From Adlercreutzia agrestimuris (GTDB lineage: Bacteria; Actinomycetota; Coriobacteriia; Coriobacteriales; Eggerthellaceae), in the NCBI RefSeq assembly GCF_943193125.1, contig NZ_CALPCX010000001.1, positions 248,001-312,000 on the forward strand: a stretch of 64,000 bases of DNA, in the 5' to 3' direction. Below, one piece after another: positions 34,587 to 43,996 of this stretch. The notes below the pieces were generated by a model that worked only from the letters and a program-made list of their open reading frames with translations, did not search any database and was not told the origin of the DNA. Position numbers and translations under genes: made by a program. The stretch's first letter is position 1, and each line of letters begins with the position of its first letter.

Positions 34587-35439
34587 AGTGCTTCGCCGCC
34601 CAGATGATAAGCACCTCAACGAGCGGAATGGTGAGAAAAATCCCCCACGCTGGATGAGGTGCATTTAATATGAACGCCATATAGCAAAACCAGGCTGTTG
34701 CTGCCAGAGGATACACGCCGCACAAAAACGGCATGATCTTTTTTGTGCGAAGCGCGCCACCTATCATGTAATACAAGGGAACAAGGAAGAACAAAAAGAG
34801 TCCAACCCCCCACCCATTAGCAGCAATTCCCCAGATGAGATAGCACACTATAACAACGAGCGGAAAAGGGAAAGAAAGCCACGCGCGCGCAACTGCACTC
34901 TTCCTCTTTTCTTCTGATGTTAACCCATCTACAGAAGTTGGGTGATAGTAATAATGCACGTCTTTCCATGAGTCAAAGTGTTTGCCATTAATGGTAACCC
35001 CGTTAGCGTTGACCTGAACGTTTTCGCCATTTTTGCCATCGCTTACCTGCACGCCATCTTTCCAAGAGACATGCACCTGAGCTCCCTTGTTGTCTATTAC
35101 ATGCACACCATCCCAGCTCACGTGTACTGAATCTGAAGCGTTGCCGTCCGCGTGCGCCTGCGAATTATTTGTAGCTTCTTCTTCAATAACCTCAGCCTCA
35201 ACCTCTTCAGAAACATCTGGAGTGCAATCTTTGGCAACATCGCTATAGAGCAGTTTATCGAGCGAGACATTATAAAGCGCCGCTAGAGCAATGAGGTTGT
35301 CCGTGTCAGGAGAAGACTCCGAGCGCTCCCATTTAGATACCGCCTGTCGCGACACTCCAATCTTGTCCGCTAATGCTTCCTGCGAAAGCCCGGCATTGCG
35401 ACGGCGAGCGGCTAGTCTATTGGCTATCTCGAAGTTCAT
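34564..35439 (-). CDS. XRE-type regulator with membrane-anchored C-terminus
   Basis: A 291-residue protein. Residues about 1-65 are a Cro/C1-type helix-turn-helix (RRRNAGLSQEALADKIGVSR, then AVSKWERSESSPDTDNL). Then come an acidic linker and a short beta-repeat: VHVSWDGVHV, VHVSWKDGVQV and VQVNANGVTI. Four hydrophobic segments (about 185-285) anchor it in the membrane. Membrane-tethered XRE proteins of this layout usually sense envelope or small-molecule signals. The gene is convergent with the 5-oxoproline operon and its target is not evident. Confidence 0.88.
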   Translation of the reverse strand: MNFEIANRLAARRRNAGLSQEALADKIGVSRQAVSKWERSESSPDTDNLIALAALYNVSLDKLLYSDVAKDCTPDVSEEVEAEVIEEEATNNSQAHADGNASDSVHVSWDGVHVIDNKGAQVHVSWKDGVQVSDGKNGENVQVNANGVTINGKHFDSWKDVHYYYHPTSVDGLTSEEKRKSAVARAWLSFPFPLVVIVCYLIWGIAANGWGVGLFLFFLVPLYYMIGGALRTKKIMPFLCGVYPLAATAWFCYMAFILNAPHPAWGIFLTIPLVEVLIIWAAKHFKREQAQ

Positions 35440-35601
35440 AAGCTACCTTTCTTGTTGCATAGTTTCTTCTTCATGGTGTGACATAGTATCGCCCACATGT
35501 CGCTGATTCTAGCGATTTCAGTTGGAATTTTAGCGCAACTATAGGTAGCACGATATTTTCGTCGTACATTCTACCTGGTATTTTACAAAACTTTGGTGCT
35601 G

Positions 35602-35952
35602 TTATGCCTTGCAGGAAGTACCTTCGGTTTGGGTGGCATCCTTCGCGTCAGCTTGAGCTGCTTCGTCTTTGGTGGCGGCAGCAAACTGCGCTGCTTTTGC
35701 TGCAAACTCCTGACGCTGCTCTGGAGTCATTGCGGCCATGGCGGTCTCCAAGGCATCCATACGAATGGTTTTTGCCGTATCTGTTGCTTTTTGGACGAGC
35801 TCTTCGTTAATTTGCTTTCCCTGCTCAACAGTGATTTCACCTTTTGCAATGAGCTGGTCAACTAACTCTTGCGCCTTTTCGCCCGTCATTGCCATGGCTC
35901 CAACACCAGCCAAAAAGACATCTTTTAAACCTTCGCCAAAACTGTTAGACAT
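35602..35952 (-). CDS. Phasin-like/PhaI-type small helical protein
   Basis: A 116-residue mostly helical protein. LFAG-like FLAGVGAMAMTGEKAQELVDQLIAKGE matches the first half of phasin-family proteins found in many Gram-positive anaerobes that have no polyhydroxyalkanoate synthase nearby. The C-terminal third is Ala/Asp-rich and probably unfolded. The start has GGAGGTT in front. Function is unknown; granule association is only by family name. Confidence 0.72.
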   Translation of the reverse strand: MSNSFGEGLKDVFLAGVGAMAMTGEKAQELVDQLIAKGEITVEQGKQINEELVQKATDTAKTIRMDALETAMAAMTPEQRQEFAAKAAQFAAATKDEAAQADAKDATQTEGTSCKA

Positions 35953-36249
35953 AATGAACCTCCATGCCTGCGCCTCTTTAAGATAACGGAGCTTTCCTTG
36001 TGCTCTTTTGTTTTGCTTGCACCTTTTCTGAGGTGTTCACACAACCATTGTTCAAGCAACCCCGTCACTTTCATAATGCGTGAGCCCATAGATAATATGC
36101 TAGTCACTCAACGTTTGTTCGCAAATAGATACTTGCTTGTCATCAAATTCAAATAAGGCGTGGCAAGAAATCAGAGCAGGAAGCACGAAAGACAACTCGA
36201 AAGCACATAAAGCAAGTACGGCGGCAGGCGCATAATGCATCTAGACACT
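35953..36249. other. Intergenic stretch between phasin-like gene and surface-protein terminator
   Basis: No gene or RNA could be recognised in this interval. Any promoter of the phasin-like gene is in its left part; no clear -10/-35 pair was identified. Confidence 0.5.
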
Positions 36250-36281
36250 AAAAAGCGGCCTGCCTATGCAAGCCGCTTTTT
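36250..36281 (-). terminator. Terminator of the surface-protein gene
   Basis: 10-bp perfect stem AAAAAGCGGC (36250-36259) with GCCGCTTTTT (36272-36281), loop of 12 bases. It works in both directions in principle and stands about 30 bases after the surface-protein stop codon. Confidence 0.88.
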
Positions 36282-36312
36282 CAGGTAAAGCACAATGTTT
36301 GGTGCTCAGCAG

Positions 36313-39300
36313 TTAGTCGCGCTGCTCCTTACGACGAGCCAAAACAAGTGCGCCAGCACCCACAACTGCTACCGCAAACAGAGCTGCAGCTGTAGTTGCC
36401 AGTGGGTCGCCCGTGCGAGCAAGTGCTGCCTCTTTTGCAACAGCAACAACCTCTCCTTGTGTACTTGGAAGCTTGTGCAGCGTCGGGTTTCCTGCGGGCT
36501 CCTCGGGATCCTCAGTAGGAAGTTGAGGTTGTGGATCTTCCGGATCTACAGGAGCTGGCTGTTCTGGGTCAACCACATTCTCAATAGGCTCAAGAATAAC
36601 CTGAATGGTGTGAGCACCTGCAATATCGTCAAAGGTATATTCAGTTACATTCAACAACTCAGGATGCTCAACGCCATCAATAAGAACTTTTGCCACACGG
36701 TACTTGATGCCGTCAATCTCACCAACCGTCCACGTTACGGTATGACTTGAACCTTCAACAACTTGTACAGAAGCACTGATAGTACCTGGGCCACCGGTCA
36801 GTTCGGTATAAATCATGAACTGCTTTACGGTTCCAGCACCAGTCGTATCAAGCACCGGATAATCGCGTACTGGCAAATCCTCATCACCCGGAACTCGCTT
36901 GGTGACCTCAAGTTTCACTGTGTGCTCAATGCTCGGGTCAAGACCCTCTGGCACATTAAACGAAGTGTCATCAGGATCCAGCGGATAGTACACGTCATCA
37001 ATCCAGATGCCGTCGGGCACATAACCTTCCGGAATCGTCCAAGTTATTTCAGGCGTAGGATCTTTCTCGGTGTTAATAATGCCACCACCAGTGATTTCAC
37101 CAGGACCACCCTCAACACCTGGAACCACCGTAACATGCTTGTCGTCGTTAACGGTATCAGGGTTGGCGGTTTCGCCATCTTCAGCAAAGTAAACCATGAC
37201 GCGATGATCATTGCTGATGCCCGTAATGTCCAAATCAAGAGCCACTTGGTCAAATTGTTTTGCGTCAGTCACCTCAGGCTCAAATACCGGATCAGAAGCA
37301 CGCGTTTGGGCAGCACGCACCACATTTGGAACTGCAGAAGTAGCAATGATGTGATCACCTTGAGTAGCAGTTGGAACCTCTGCGCCCGGAACAACCACGT
37401 CAGTAGCGTCATCGACATTTGCAGCATCCTTGGCAACCGCTTCATCTTCTGGAGCTGCAGCAACAGCATCATTTGCTGCGTTCGCATCATTTGCGCCACC
37501 AGAAACCTCATCAGCAACCGAAACAGCCTCAGAAACCGCACTTGTTACTGCACCTTTTGCCATGCCTTCTGCAACGCTTGGCTTCTCGCCTTCGGCTGCC
37601 ACAGTCTCATCAACGCTTGTAGCGTCATCGTCTAACTGGGCATCTTCGGTTGAAGCAGACGCATCAGCAACTGTAGACTCACCAGCAGAAGCACTCAACT
37701 TGTCAGCTGAAGCTTTCTTCTGCGAAGGAGCGGAAGCCACTACCGTCTCATCACTTTGTGCCAATTCCTCGGATGTAGTTGTTGCTGCATCACGCTCGTC
37801 ATAATACTTCACGCCATCGATCTCAATATATGAGATGTGTGAACCCTCTGCCGGCGTACCGAAGATGTTTACGTAGCGCTGGCCCTTATAGAAGGTACGC
37901 GAGTTAGAAACCTTACCATTACCGTACTTCAAAACTGAAACGTCATAAAGGACGGGGCGAACGGTCACAACAACATCTTTGTTCTCGCGAATGTTGGTTA
38001 GCTCTAGATCACGGTCGTCACTGCCAGCGGCAGTTTTACCATTGACCTCAACGTTTGCAACCTCAAAGACCGCATAGTCAGGACTATTGTAATCAGGAGT
38101 GGTCTGGATGACGGGCTCCCAAGCAATGTTGTAACTATCACCACGCGAAATAGTGGTGCCACCCGTAATAGAACCAGGACCACCAACAATCTTCGTCGTG
38201 ATATTAAGGTCGGTCTGGCTCATGGTAGGCGCGCCTGACGCTGGAGCAAAATACACATCTACCACGTGATTTGCAGCAATGTTCGGGAAAGCATAAGCGC
38301 CCGATGCAACCACTTCAGGGCTGAGAGCAACACCGTCAACCATCACGCTGCTTACCAGATAACCTGGTTCCGCATTCCAGGTTGCTTCGCCATAAGAGCC
38401 TGCCGTAAGCGTTGCCGAAGGGCTCACGGTGACACCCGAGGCACCACCATACTTGTTCACCGTCACGGTGTAATAGCCTTTCGATGTCTGCCCTGGCAAC
38501 ACCGGATAGTTGGCAAGCGTGACCACAATTTGATGGTTGCCATTAATGTTGGCGAACGTATAGTCAGCAGGCGTGGGTGAAACCACCTTGCCATCTACTT
38601 CAACAAGTGCCACATAGGAATTCGGACCAAGCGTCCAGTTGATATCAACATTGGTACCGGGACGAACGCTCTGCGAAGGCGTAATGGTTGCACCGCTTGT
38701 TGCCCCTTTCAGCCTGGTTGTTACTCCAAACATATTAGGTGCAGGTGACGGCGAAGGATCCTTCTCAATCACATAATCAATTTCAACTTCAATATCTGTA
38801 CCGTCAGGGCTTGGATACGTGACAATGACCTTGTACTCGCCCGGATCAGTCGGATCAATCTCTTCTTGGACGGTACCACCCTTTGTAATAGTGATAATCG
38901 GGTCTACGCCCTCAGGAATCTTTCCGCGCGGGTCGTCAGGATTGTTAGGATCAGGATCTCCCCCAAGTTCCTTGTCCACAATATCTTTCAAATCGTCTTT
39001 CGTGACAGGATCATCGCCACCATCAGGGGTAACCGTTGTCTCAATAATGATCGGATGATCCTTGTTGATCACGTTTGACGGGCGTGCAGTTACGCCAAGC
39101 TTGCCCTTCACAAAGCTCAAAACATAGTTTCCGTCTTGCGTCACAAAACCCTTTGACGTACGAGAAACCTTTGAGAAGTTCGGAGTGAGGAGATAAGTTC
39201 CAATTGAAGGATCAGCGCGATTGAGTCGCATACCGCCCGCAGTTGCCGAGGTGTATGTCACGCTGCCCAATACGTCAACTAAGCTATCACCAGGAGCCAG

Positions 39301-41121
39301 CAGGTTGGCAGGCCACGACACCGGCCATGTGTTTTGACCGTCAGTGTCACTCTGAGTTGCTTTCGAAGCATCGAAAGCGCTAGCGTTATGCTTGTAGTTT
39401 GCATTGCTACCAATGGCTGCTGCCGTATTGAAGAAAGGAATGCCCGTAATCCAACTGGTTACTTCGCTTCCAAGATCATTGACATAGGTGCTGGCAATCT
39501 CCAACGAGCGTGGCAAAATAGTGCCGTTAACCGTCAGTTCGCCATTTTGTAGACCTTTAATCTTATAGTCCGCAGCATCCTTGCCAGCAACCTTCACACC
39601 TGTCAGCTTAAGTTCAACATGACCAGCATCTTTTGAGACAAACTCAGCATGCTCAAAAGTAAGATATGCCTGAGCGCCCGCAACGGTTGCATCGGCAATG
39701 TTTACCGCACCAGGAACCATATATGGGGTGCCATCATATGTTTTCGCAAAGCCGCGACCTTGCACCTCAGTGGTTGAGCCATCAGCGTTGATGAATTCTC
39801 CACCAACGGGCTTGCCTTCGGGATTATCAGGAGTTGGCGTGGGTGTAGCAGGATTTGTCACGTCAATCTCAAGGGGACGAATGCGGAAGATGCTTTCGCC
39901 GGGAACGTATTCAACAAGGCCGCCGTGCTGACCATCCGCCTGTTCAAAAGGAGTCTGGAATACGCAATTCGACACAACCTTATAGGTGCCAACATGCGTA
40001 GGCTCTGCGTCAAGCTTGATCCAGTGGTCAGGATTATTGCGGTTGCCGCCCTCTTTGAGCTGATAATACGTGCGATCAGGCGTTGCGGGCTCAGTGACAA
40101 ATTTGCCCGCGGAATCAAGGCCGATAATGGTTTCAACCTCGCCACCATTCACGTTCTCACGAATGTTGAGCGGCTGACCAACGTATACATCAGAAGACTC
40201 AGTGGTAAGCGTTTTGCCTGATGGGTCAATGTTGATGTCAACCTTCACGAAAACGTCAACGTTAGCATCACCATCTCCACCAGATGAACCTACGCCACTC
40301 TCATCATCGCCTGGCATGCCACCGTATTCGATAACATAGAAGCACTGGTTATTGTTGGCATAGTCATTCCACTGACCATTTTGGCTTGTATAGAAATGAG
40401 CGCACATTTCTCCACTGGAGTTATTCGGCTCACCGCTTGCCCAGTTGGTAAACATGGTGCCGCCCTCAGGATCAGGCGCAGCAATTTGTGCTTTCAGTGG
40501 TCCGTAACTGACAATCTTGCCAGCTTCAGGTCCTGACACCCAATAATAAAACTCTGTGCTTCCCGTATGAGTGGTGCCAGGAATAGTGATTCCTTTTGTT
40601 TTATAGAAATCAGCATAGGTATTTTTTACCGGAGATGTATAAGGATCCCAACTTGTTGCACCCATCCAGCAGTTTTCAGCAATCATGGTATATACATAGT
40701 CATGTTCTTGCTGGGAAGTAATAGTTACCAGATAGCCTTGCATACCCATGCATTTTTTGGTTTTGCAAGCTTCGTAAGCGGTTTCCCAATTTACCTTTTG
40801 ACGAACAGTCTCATAATAATGGCCGTTGCTGGCGTTGTAGTCATATTGCGTTGACACAGGATCAAAACTTGCAATCATGCGCAAGCTTTTCGTAGTAGAA
40901 CCATCCAGGGTGATTTCAAGGTTTTCGCGCAGATAGGTTGCCCATTCATCTGCCGTAGCACCCGCAGGGACATTAATGGAAACATTACCCGCCTTGCTAC
41001 CCGCAAAGCGCTCAAACTTGCCGCTTCCATTCAAGTCAATATGATCAGCGCTGGTAATTGCTGAAGTAAATTGAATGGTAATGCCCTTGATTGGACGCGT
41101 TGAATTTGACACAACTGTCAA
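36313..41121 (-). CDS. Large cell-wall surface protein with C-type lectin domain, main part
   Basis: A 1602-residue reading frame without its own signal peptide. Residues about 98-268 are a C-type lectin-like domain with five cysteines, EPN (231-233) and WND (251-253), the sugar/calcium-binding motifs of mannose-type lectins. Then come a YDG/MBG-like beta domain (about 455-560), a Pro/Asp-rich segment, and about six beta-repeats of InlB-repeat type. One of those repeats is split by an Ala/acidic insert (about 37290-37795). The tail LARTGDP, hydrophobic helix and RRKEQRD is a sortase-type anchor with Ala in place of Pro. The secretion signal is in the preceding frame, so the gene is frameshifted or mis-assembled at about 41120-41180. 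Confidence 0.78.
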   Translation of the reverse strand: MTVVSNSTRPIKGITIQFTSAITSADHIDLNGSGKFERFAGSKAGNVSINVPAGATADEWATYLRENLEITLDGSTTKSLRMIASFDPVSTQYDYNASNGHYYETVRQKVNWETAYEACKTKKCMGMQGYLVTITSQQEHDYVYTMIAENCWMGATSWDPYTSPVKNTYADFYKTKGITIPGTTHTGSTEFYYWVSGPEAGKIVSYGPLKAQIAAPDPEGGTMFTNWASGEPNNSSGEMCAHFYTSQNGQWNDYANNNQCFYVIEYGGMPGDDESGVGSSGGDGDANVDVFVKVDINIDPSGKTLTTESSDVYVGQPLNIRENVNGGEVETIIGLDSAGKFVTEPATPDRTYYQLKEGGNRNNPDHWIKLDAEPTHVGTYKVVSNCVFQTPFEQADGQHGGLVEYVPGESIFRIRPLEIDVTNPATPTPTPDNPEGKPVGGEFINADGSTTEVQGRGFAKTYDGTPYMVPGAVNIADATVAGAQAYLTFEHAEFVSKDAGHVELKLTGVKVAGKDAADYKIKGLQNGELTVNGTILPRSLEIASTYVNDLGSEVTSWITGIPFFNTAAAIGSNANYKHNASAFDASKATQSDTDGQNTWPVSWPANLLAPGDSLVDVLGSVTYTSATAGGMRLNRADPSIGTYLLTPNFSKVSRTSKGFVTQDGNYVLSFVKGKLGVTARPSNVINKDHPIIIETTVTPDGGDDPVTKDDLKDIVDKELGGDPDPNNPDDPRGKIPEGVDPIITITKGGTVQEEIDPTDPGEYKVIVTYPSPDGTDIEVEIDYVIEKDPSPSPAPNMFGVTTRLKGATSGATITPSQSVRPGTNVDINWTLGPNSYVALVEVDGKVVSPTPADYTFANINGNHQIVVTLANYPVLPGQTSKGYYTVTVNKYGGASGVTVSPSATLTAGSYGEATWNAEPGYLVSSVMVDGVALSPEVVASGAYAFPNIAANHVVDVYFAPASGAPTMSQTDLNITTKIVGGPGSITGGTTISRGDSYNIAWEPVIQTTPDYNSPDYAVFEVANVEVNGKTAAGSDDRDLELTNIRENKDVVVTVRPVLYDVSVLKYGNGKVSNSRTFYKGQRYVNIFGTPAEGSHISYIEIDGVKYYDERDAATTTSEELAQSDETVVASAPSQKKASADKLSASAGESTVADASASTEDAQLDDDATSVDETVAAEGEKPSVAEGMAKGAVTSAVSEAVSVADEVSGGANDANAANDAVAAAPEDEAVAKDAANVDDATDVVVPGAEVPTATQGDHIIATSAVPNVVRAAQTRASDPVFEPEVTDAKQFDQVALDLDITGISNDHRVMVYFAEDGETANPDTVNDDKHVTVVPGVEGGPGEITGGGIINTEKDPTPEITWTIPEGYVPDGIWIDDVYYPLDPDDTSFNVPEGLDPSIEHTVKLEVTKRVPGDEDLPVRDYPVLDTTGAGTVKQFMIYTELTGGPGTISASVQVVEGSSHTVTWTVGEIDGIKYRVAKVLIDGVEHPELLNVTEYTFDDIAGAHTIQVILEPIENVVDPEQPAPVDPEDPQPQLPTEDPEEPAGNPTLHKLPSTQGEVVAVAKEAALARTGDPLATTAAALFAVAVVGAGALVLARRKEQRD

Positions 41122-41339
41122 ATTTGGAAACTTATACGTGTTTGTCGTATTTCCTTGAGCGTTGCAGCGCCTGCTTTAATCTCAAGCACCACATCTTCCC
41201 CCGCGCTTGAATCAGCATATTCTTGCGCATCGTCTGCCCATGCCTGCTGGGACTGCAGCGCCCCTACAGGAATCATAAGCGAAACTGCTAGCAGCAAAGC
41301 CAACATGCTGCGCGACAGTTTCTTTGTCACTGTCTCCAT
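41118..41339 (-). pseudogene. Signal-peptide fragment of the surface protein (frame -1 relative to main part)
   Basis: Encodes a typical secretion signal: KKLSRSMLALLLAVSLMIPVGALQSQQAWADD with Ala-x-Ala-type cleavage near AWA-DD, then about 35 residues before a stop that overlaps the main frame. The main frame is open upstream to a TAA near 41178 and reads NAQGNTTNTYKFPNLT where this frame reads ATLKEIRQT, so continuity needs a net -1 shift, that is, one missing base. ATG at 41337-41339 has AAGGGG upstream; a GTG three codons earlier also exists. Either the gene is broken, the assembly has lost one base, or ribosomes shift. Confidence 0.7.
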
Positions 41340-41393
41340 CCTGCTCACACCCCTTTGATCATGTTTACGGTTTTAATGTCAGGGCTCATATGC

Positions 41394-41451
41394 GCGTTCA
41401 ACGCGACAAAGCTTCGCAAGACCCTCACGAAGCTTCAACCGCGTTGAACGC
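41394..41451. promoter_or_regulatory. Long stem-loop upstream of the surface-protein gene
   Basis: GCGTTCAACGCG (41394-41405) pairs with CGCGTTGAACGC (41440-41451), and inside it AAGCTTCG (41409-41416) pairs with CGAAGCTT (41428-41435). It lies between the EamA stop and the surface-protein start, without a T-run on either side, so a 5' leader structure or operator is as likely as a terminator. TATAGT reads leftward at 41452-41457 or nearby. Confidence 0.6.
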
Positions 41452-41534
41452 ACTATATAATTAAGCAATATGGTAATGATTCAGTGACAATTTTTCAACG
41501 TAAGAATTACGAATGGCGAAAAGGACTTTTGCAT

Positions 41535-42728
41535 TTATGCAGCACGGTCCGGATGTACTACTTTCTCCCTTCCTGCAAAATCTCTCACGCCGAATTCTTG
41601 TGTGGCAAACTCATTTGCCACAAAACGCGTAGCACCAAGATAGGGCGGATTTTTAGTAAGCAGACGATCAGCCGTTTGCGCACGTTGAGAAATGCGCGTA
41701 GAAGCAGCTGAAACCATGCGCTGCGAAAGCGCCAAAACAGGAGTGGCGGCGCGCACACTTACAGCGCGTGAGGGTTTAACACTTGCAGCCTGCAAGGATA
41801 CTGGTTGGCTGCTCGGAGCAGAAACAGGAGCGGGTACACCGTGCTCGCCCTGACGACCCTCATACAACGTTGCCGCAACAACGGCCACGATAATCATGGC
41901 CGCCCCAGCAAATCCTAAGAGCGAAAGAGTTTCACCCAAGATTGCAAAGGAAAACAGTGCAGTAAAAACTGGCTCACCCGTAATCAAAAGCGAAACGGTT
42001 GTTGATGAAAGCACTTTCAGTGCTGCGCTCTGCAACAAGAATGCCACACATGAAGACAGCACCGCCAAAAACACGATGGTGCCCCATGCCGCAGGTTCAA
42101 TGGCAGCAACATTAACAGGCGGCTCAAGCGCCAACGCACATACCAACGAAAGCACAAATGCCATTCCCACCTGGGTGCCCGCGACAGTTATCGCGTCAAT
42201 TTGCGAAAGGAGTCGCTGCGAAAACACGATGGAAGCAGCCATAGCAACAGAAGCGATGATGCCGAGTACCTCGCCCGGACCAAACGTGAGCGCACCACCA
42301 TTGCAGCACAGCATATACAGACCGCAAACCACTGCCGCCTGGAAGGGAATAAACCCGAGCGGATAGCGTTGTTTATTGACAATCGCACCCAAAATTGGCG
42401 TAAACACAACCGGGAGCGCTACCAAAAAGCCCACCGTGGTAACCGCGGTAAAACTAAAAGCCACGTTACAAGCAATGAATGAAATTGCCATACATGTTGC
42501 TGCTGGCATCCATATACGAACTGAAACACCACGTAATTGACGCATCATCCGCGGTCCAAAAATAAGCATGAAAATGGCAGTAGCCAAACCAAAACGCAAC
42601 GCCATACACCATAAAGGAGTAACTGAGTCATAAGCAACTTTTGTCAAAGCACTCCCAGACCCAAAGATAATGGTTTGTAAAATCATCGCGGCAATAAAGA
42701 GCCATCGTGCGTTTTTGATGCGTTCCAT
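41535..42728 (-). CDS. EamA/DMT-family transporter with cytoplasmic tail
   Basis: About 397 residues with ten transmembrane helices in two EamA repeats (first half opens IFGSGSALTKVAYDSVTPLW; second half GTIVFLAVLSSCVAFLLQSAAL and LLITGEPVFTALFSF). Members export amino acids, purines or drugs. A roughly 100-residue Ala/Pro/Ser-rich tail follows the last helix and is unusual for the family. The ATG at 42726-42728 has AGGA eight bases upstream; the earlier in-frame start at 42770 is not needed. It is divergent from a LysR regulator, which probably controls it. Confidence 0.88.
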   Translation of the reverse strand: MERIKNARWLFIAAMILQTIIFGSGSALTKVAYDSVTPLWCMALRFGLATAIFMLIFGPRMMRQLRGVSVRIWMPAATCMAISFIACNVAFSFTAVTTVGFLVALPVVFTPILGAIVNKQRYPLGFIPFQAAVVCGLYMLCCNGGALTFGPGEVLGIIASVAMAASIVFSQRLLSQIDAITVAGTQVGMAFVLSLVCALALEPPVNVAAIEPAAWGTIVFLAVLSSCVAFLLQSAALKVLSSTTVSLLITGEPVFTALFSFAILGETLSLLGFAGAAMIIVAVVAATLYEGRQGEHGVPAPVSAPSSQPVSLQAASVKPSRAVSVRAATPVLALSQRMVSAASTRISQRAQTADRLLTKNPPYLGATRFVANEFATQEFGVRDFAGREKVVHPDRAA

Positions 42729-43042
42729 ACTACAATTCCTGACTTCGCCATCTTGCATGCCACCTTGCATGCCCCGCTTTGCATTGCGTTATTGGCTGCA
42801 ATCGTGAGAGTTCGTAAGCTATAAAAGAGCGCACAAAGCTAAACTCCCTGATAAGAGCCATTTTTTTCTTATGAAATCGAGACGATGCTTATACTACTGA
42901 TGCTGTGATGAAAAGTAAAACGAGATTTTCTTTGAAACTCTTAAAGAATTTCTTATGTTTCCTGTTCAAAGCGATTGTGCATACGAGCAAAAGAGTGAAT
43001 ACTAGAAATTATTCATACCTATCACACCCAAGGAGTCTTCGT
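42729..43042. promoter_or_regulatory. EamA-lysR divergent control region with a T-N-A dyad
   Basis: 314 bp without a gene. ATAAGA (42851-42856) and TCTTAT (42867-42872) form a 6-10-6 dyad of the kind LysR-type regulators bind. An in-frame upstream extension of the LysR reading frame from 42905 lies here and is not used. Confidence 0.45.
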
Positions 43043-43942
43043 ATGGCAAATCCAAAATATGAAGCATTTTTGACCATTGCTCATACTGGCAGTTTCAAGC
43101 AAGCCGCCGAAGAACTCGGCTACACTCAAGCAGGCATCAGCTATCTCATAACGTCACTTGAAAAAGAGCTTGGCATGACGCTTTTTGTACGCGATTACGG
43201 TGAAACAGTTCTCTCTGCTGACGGGCGTGAACTGCTCCCTTGGATTCAGAAAGTGTGTACCGACGAGCGTCAGCTTGCCACTCGTGTGGCTGAACTTAAA
43301 CATCTTGAAAGCGGATTGGTTCGCGTGGCAGCTTTTACATCAACATCCATACAGTGGTTTCCTGGTATTGCTAAGACTTTTTTACAGATATATCCCAACA
43401 TTGACCTGAAGCTGATCTGCAACGACGACGAACTTGCCGTCGGTGACGCAGTATGGAATGGAGAGGCTGACTGCGCTTTTTTTGTCCTTCCCACCAAGCG
43501 CGATCTTTTTACAATCCCGCTTAAGCACGACCCGCTCTACGTGGTTGTCTCCCCTGATCACCCGCTTGCTCATGCAAAGTATTTTCCCAAACGCGCCCTT
43601 GCAGAGGAACCTTATATTCAGCTTATGAGCAATTCTCGCCCTTCAGAAATGAACGAGTTGTTCGCCGCAAATGGCGTCACGCCCAATGTGCGATTCACTG
43701 TTGACAGTGACTATGCAGTTATGAGCATGGTAAGCGCGGGTCTAGGCTTTAGCGTGCTGCCAGACCTCATCTTGCATAACCCACCTTTCCCGCTGGCAAT
43801 CCTCAGTACCGAAGTTGAGTCTTCGCGCGAGATTGCCATTGCTATTCGCTCTCGCGAAACGGCATCTGCAGCCACGAAAGCTTTTTTGGAAGTTGCTCAA
43901 TCGTGGGTAGCAAAAAATGCCTCCGCCTATCTCTTTAACTAA
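43043..43942 (+). CDS. LysR-family transcriptional regulator
   Basis: 299 residues: an N-terminal LysR helix-turn-helix (YEAFLTIAHTGSFKQAAEEL, then GYTQAGISYLITSLEKEL) and a periplasmic-binding-like effector domain from about residue 90. The ATG at 43043 follows AAGGAGT at 43030-43036, so the 46 codons upstream are not used. As usual for the family it is divergent from its probable target, here the EamA transporter gene. The effector is unknown. Confidence 0.93.
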   Translation: MANPKYEAFLTIAHTGSFKQAAEELGYTQAGISYLITSLEKELGMTLFVRDYGETVLSADGRELLPWIQKVCTDERQLATRVAELKHLESGLVRVAAFTSTSIQWFPGIAKTFLQIYPNIDLKLICNDDELAVGDAVWNGEADCAFFVLPTKRDLFTIPLKHDPLYVVVSPDHPLAHAKYFPKRALAEEPYIQLMSNSRPSEMNELFAANGVTPNVRFTVDSDYAVMSMVSAGLGFSVLPDLILHNPPFPLAILSTEVESSREIAIAIRSRETASAATKAFLEVAQSWVAKNASAYLFN

Positions 43943-43996
43943 GATCAAGGCGAAGACATTTACAATAAAGGTGTTACAGGAATAGCTCCAGCTTAC

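Noticed and set aside
41118..41180. Programmed -1 frameshift at AAATTTG before the surface-protein frame
   Set aside because: The heptamer is in the wrong phase: its codons match the downstream frame and not the signal-peptide frame, so slippage there would not join the two.
42905..43042. Longer N-terminus for the LysR regulator
   Set aside because: The ATG at 43043 has AAGGAGT upstream and begins at the canonical LysR helix; the extra 46 codons lie in the promoter region.
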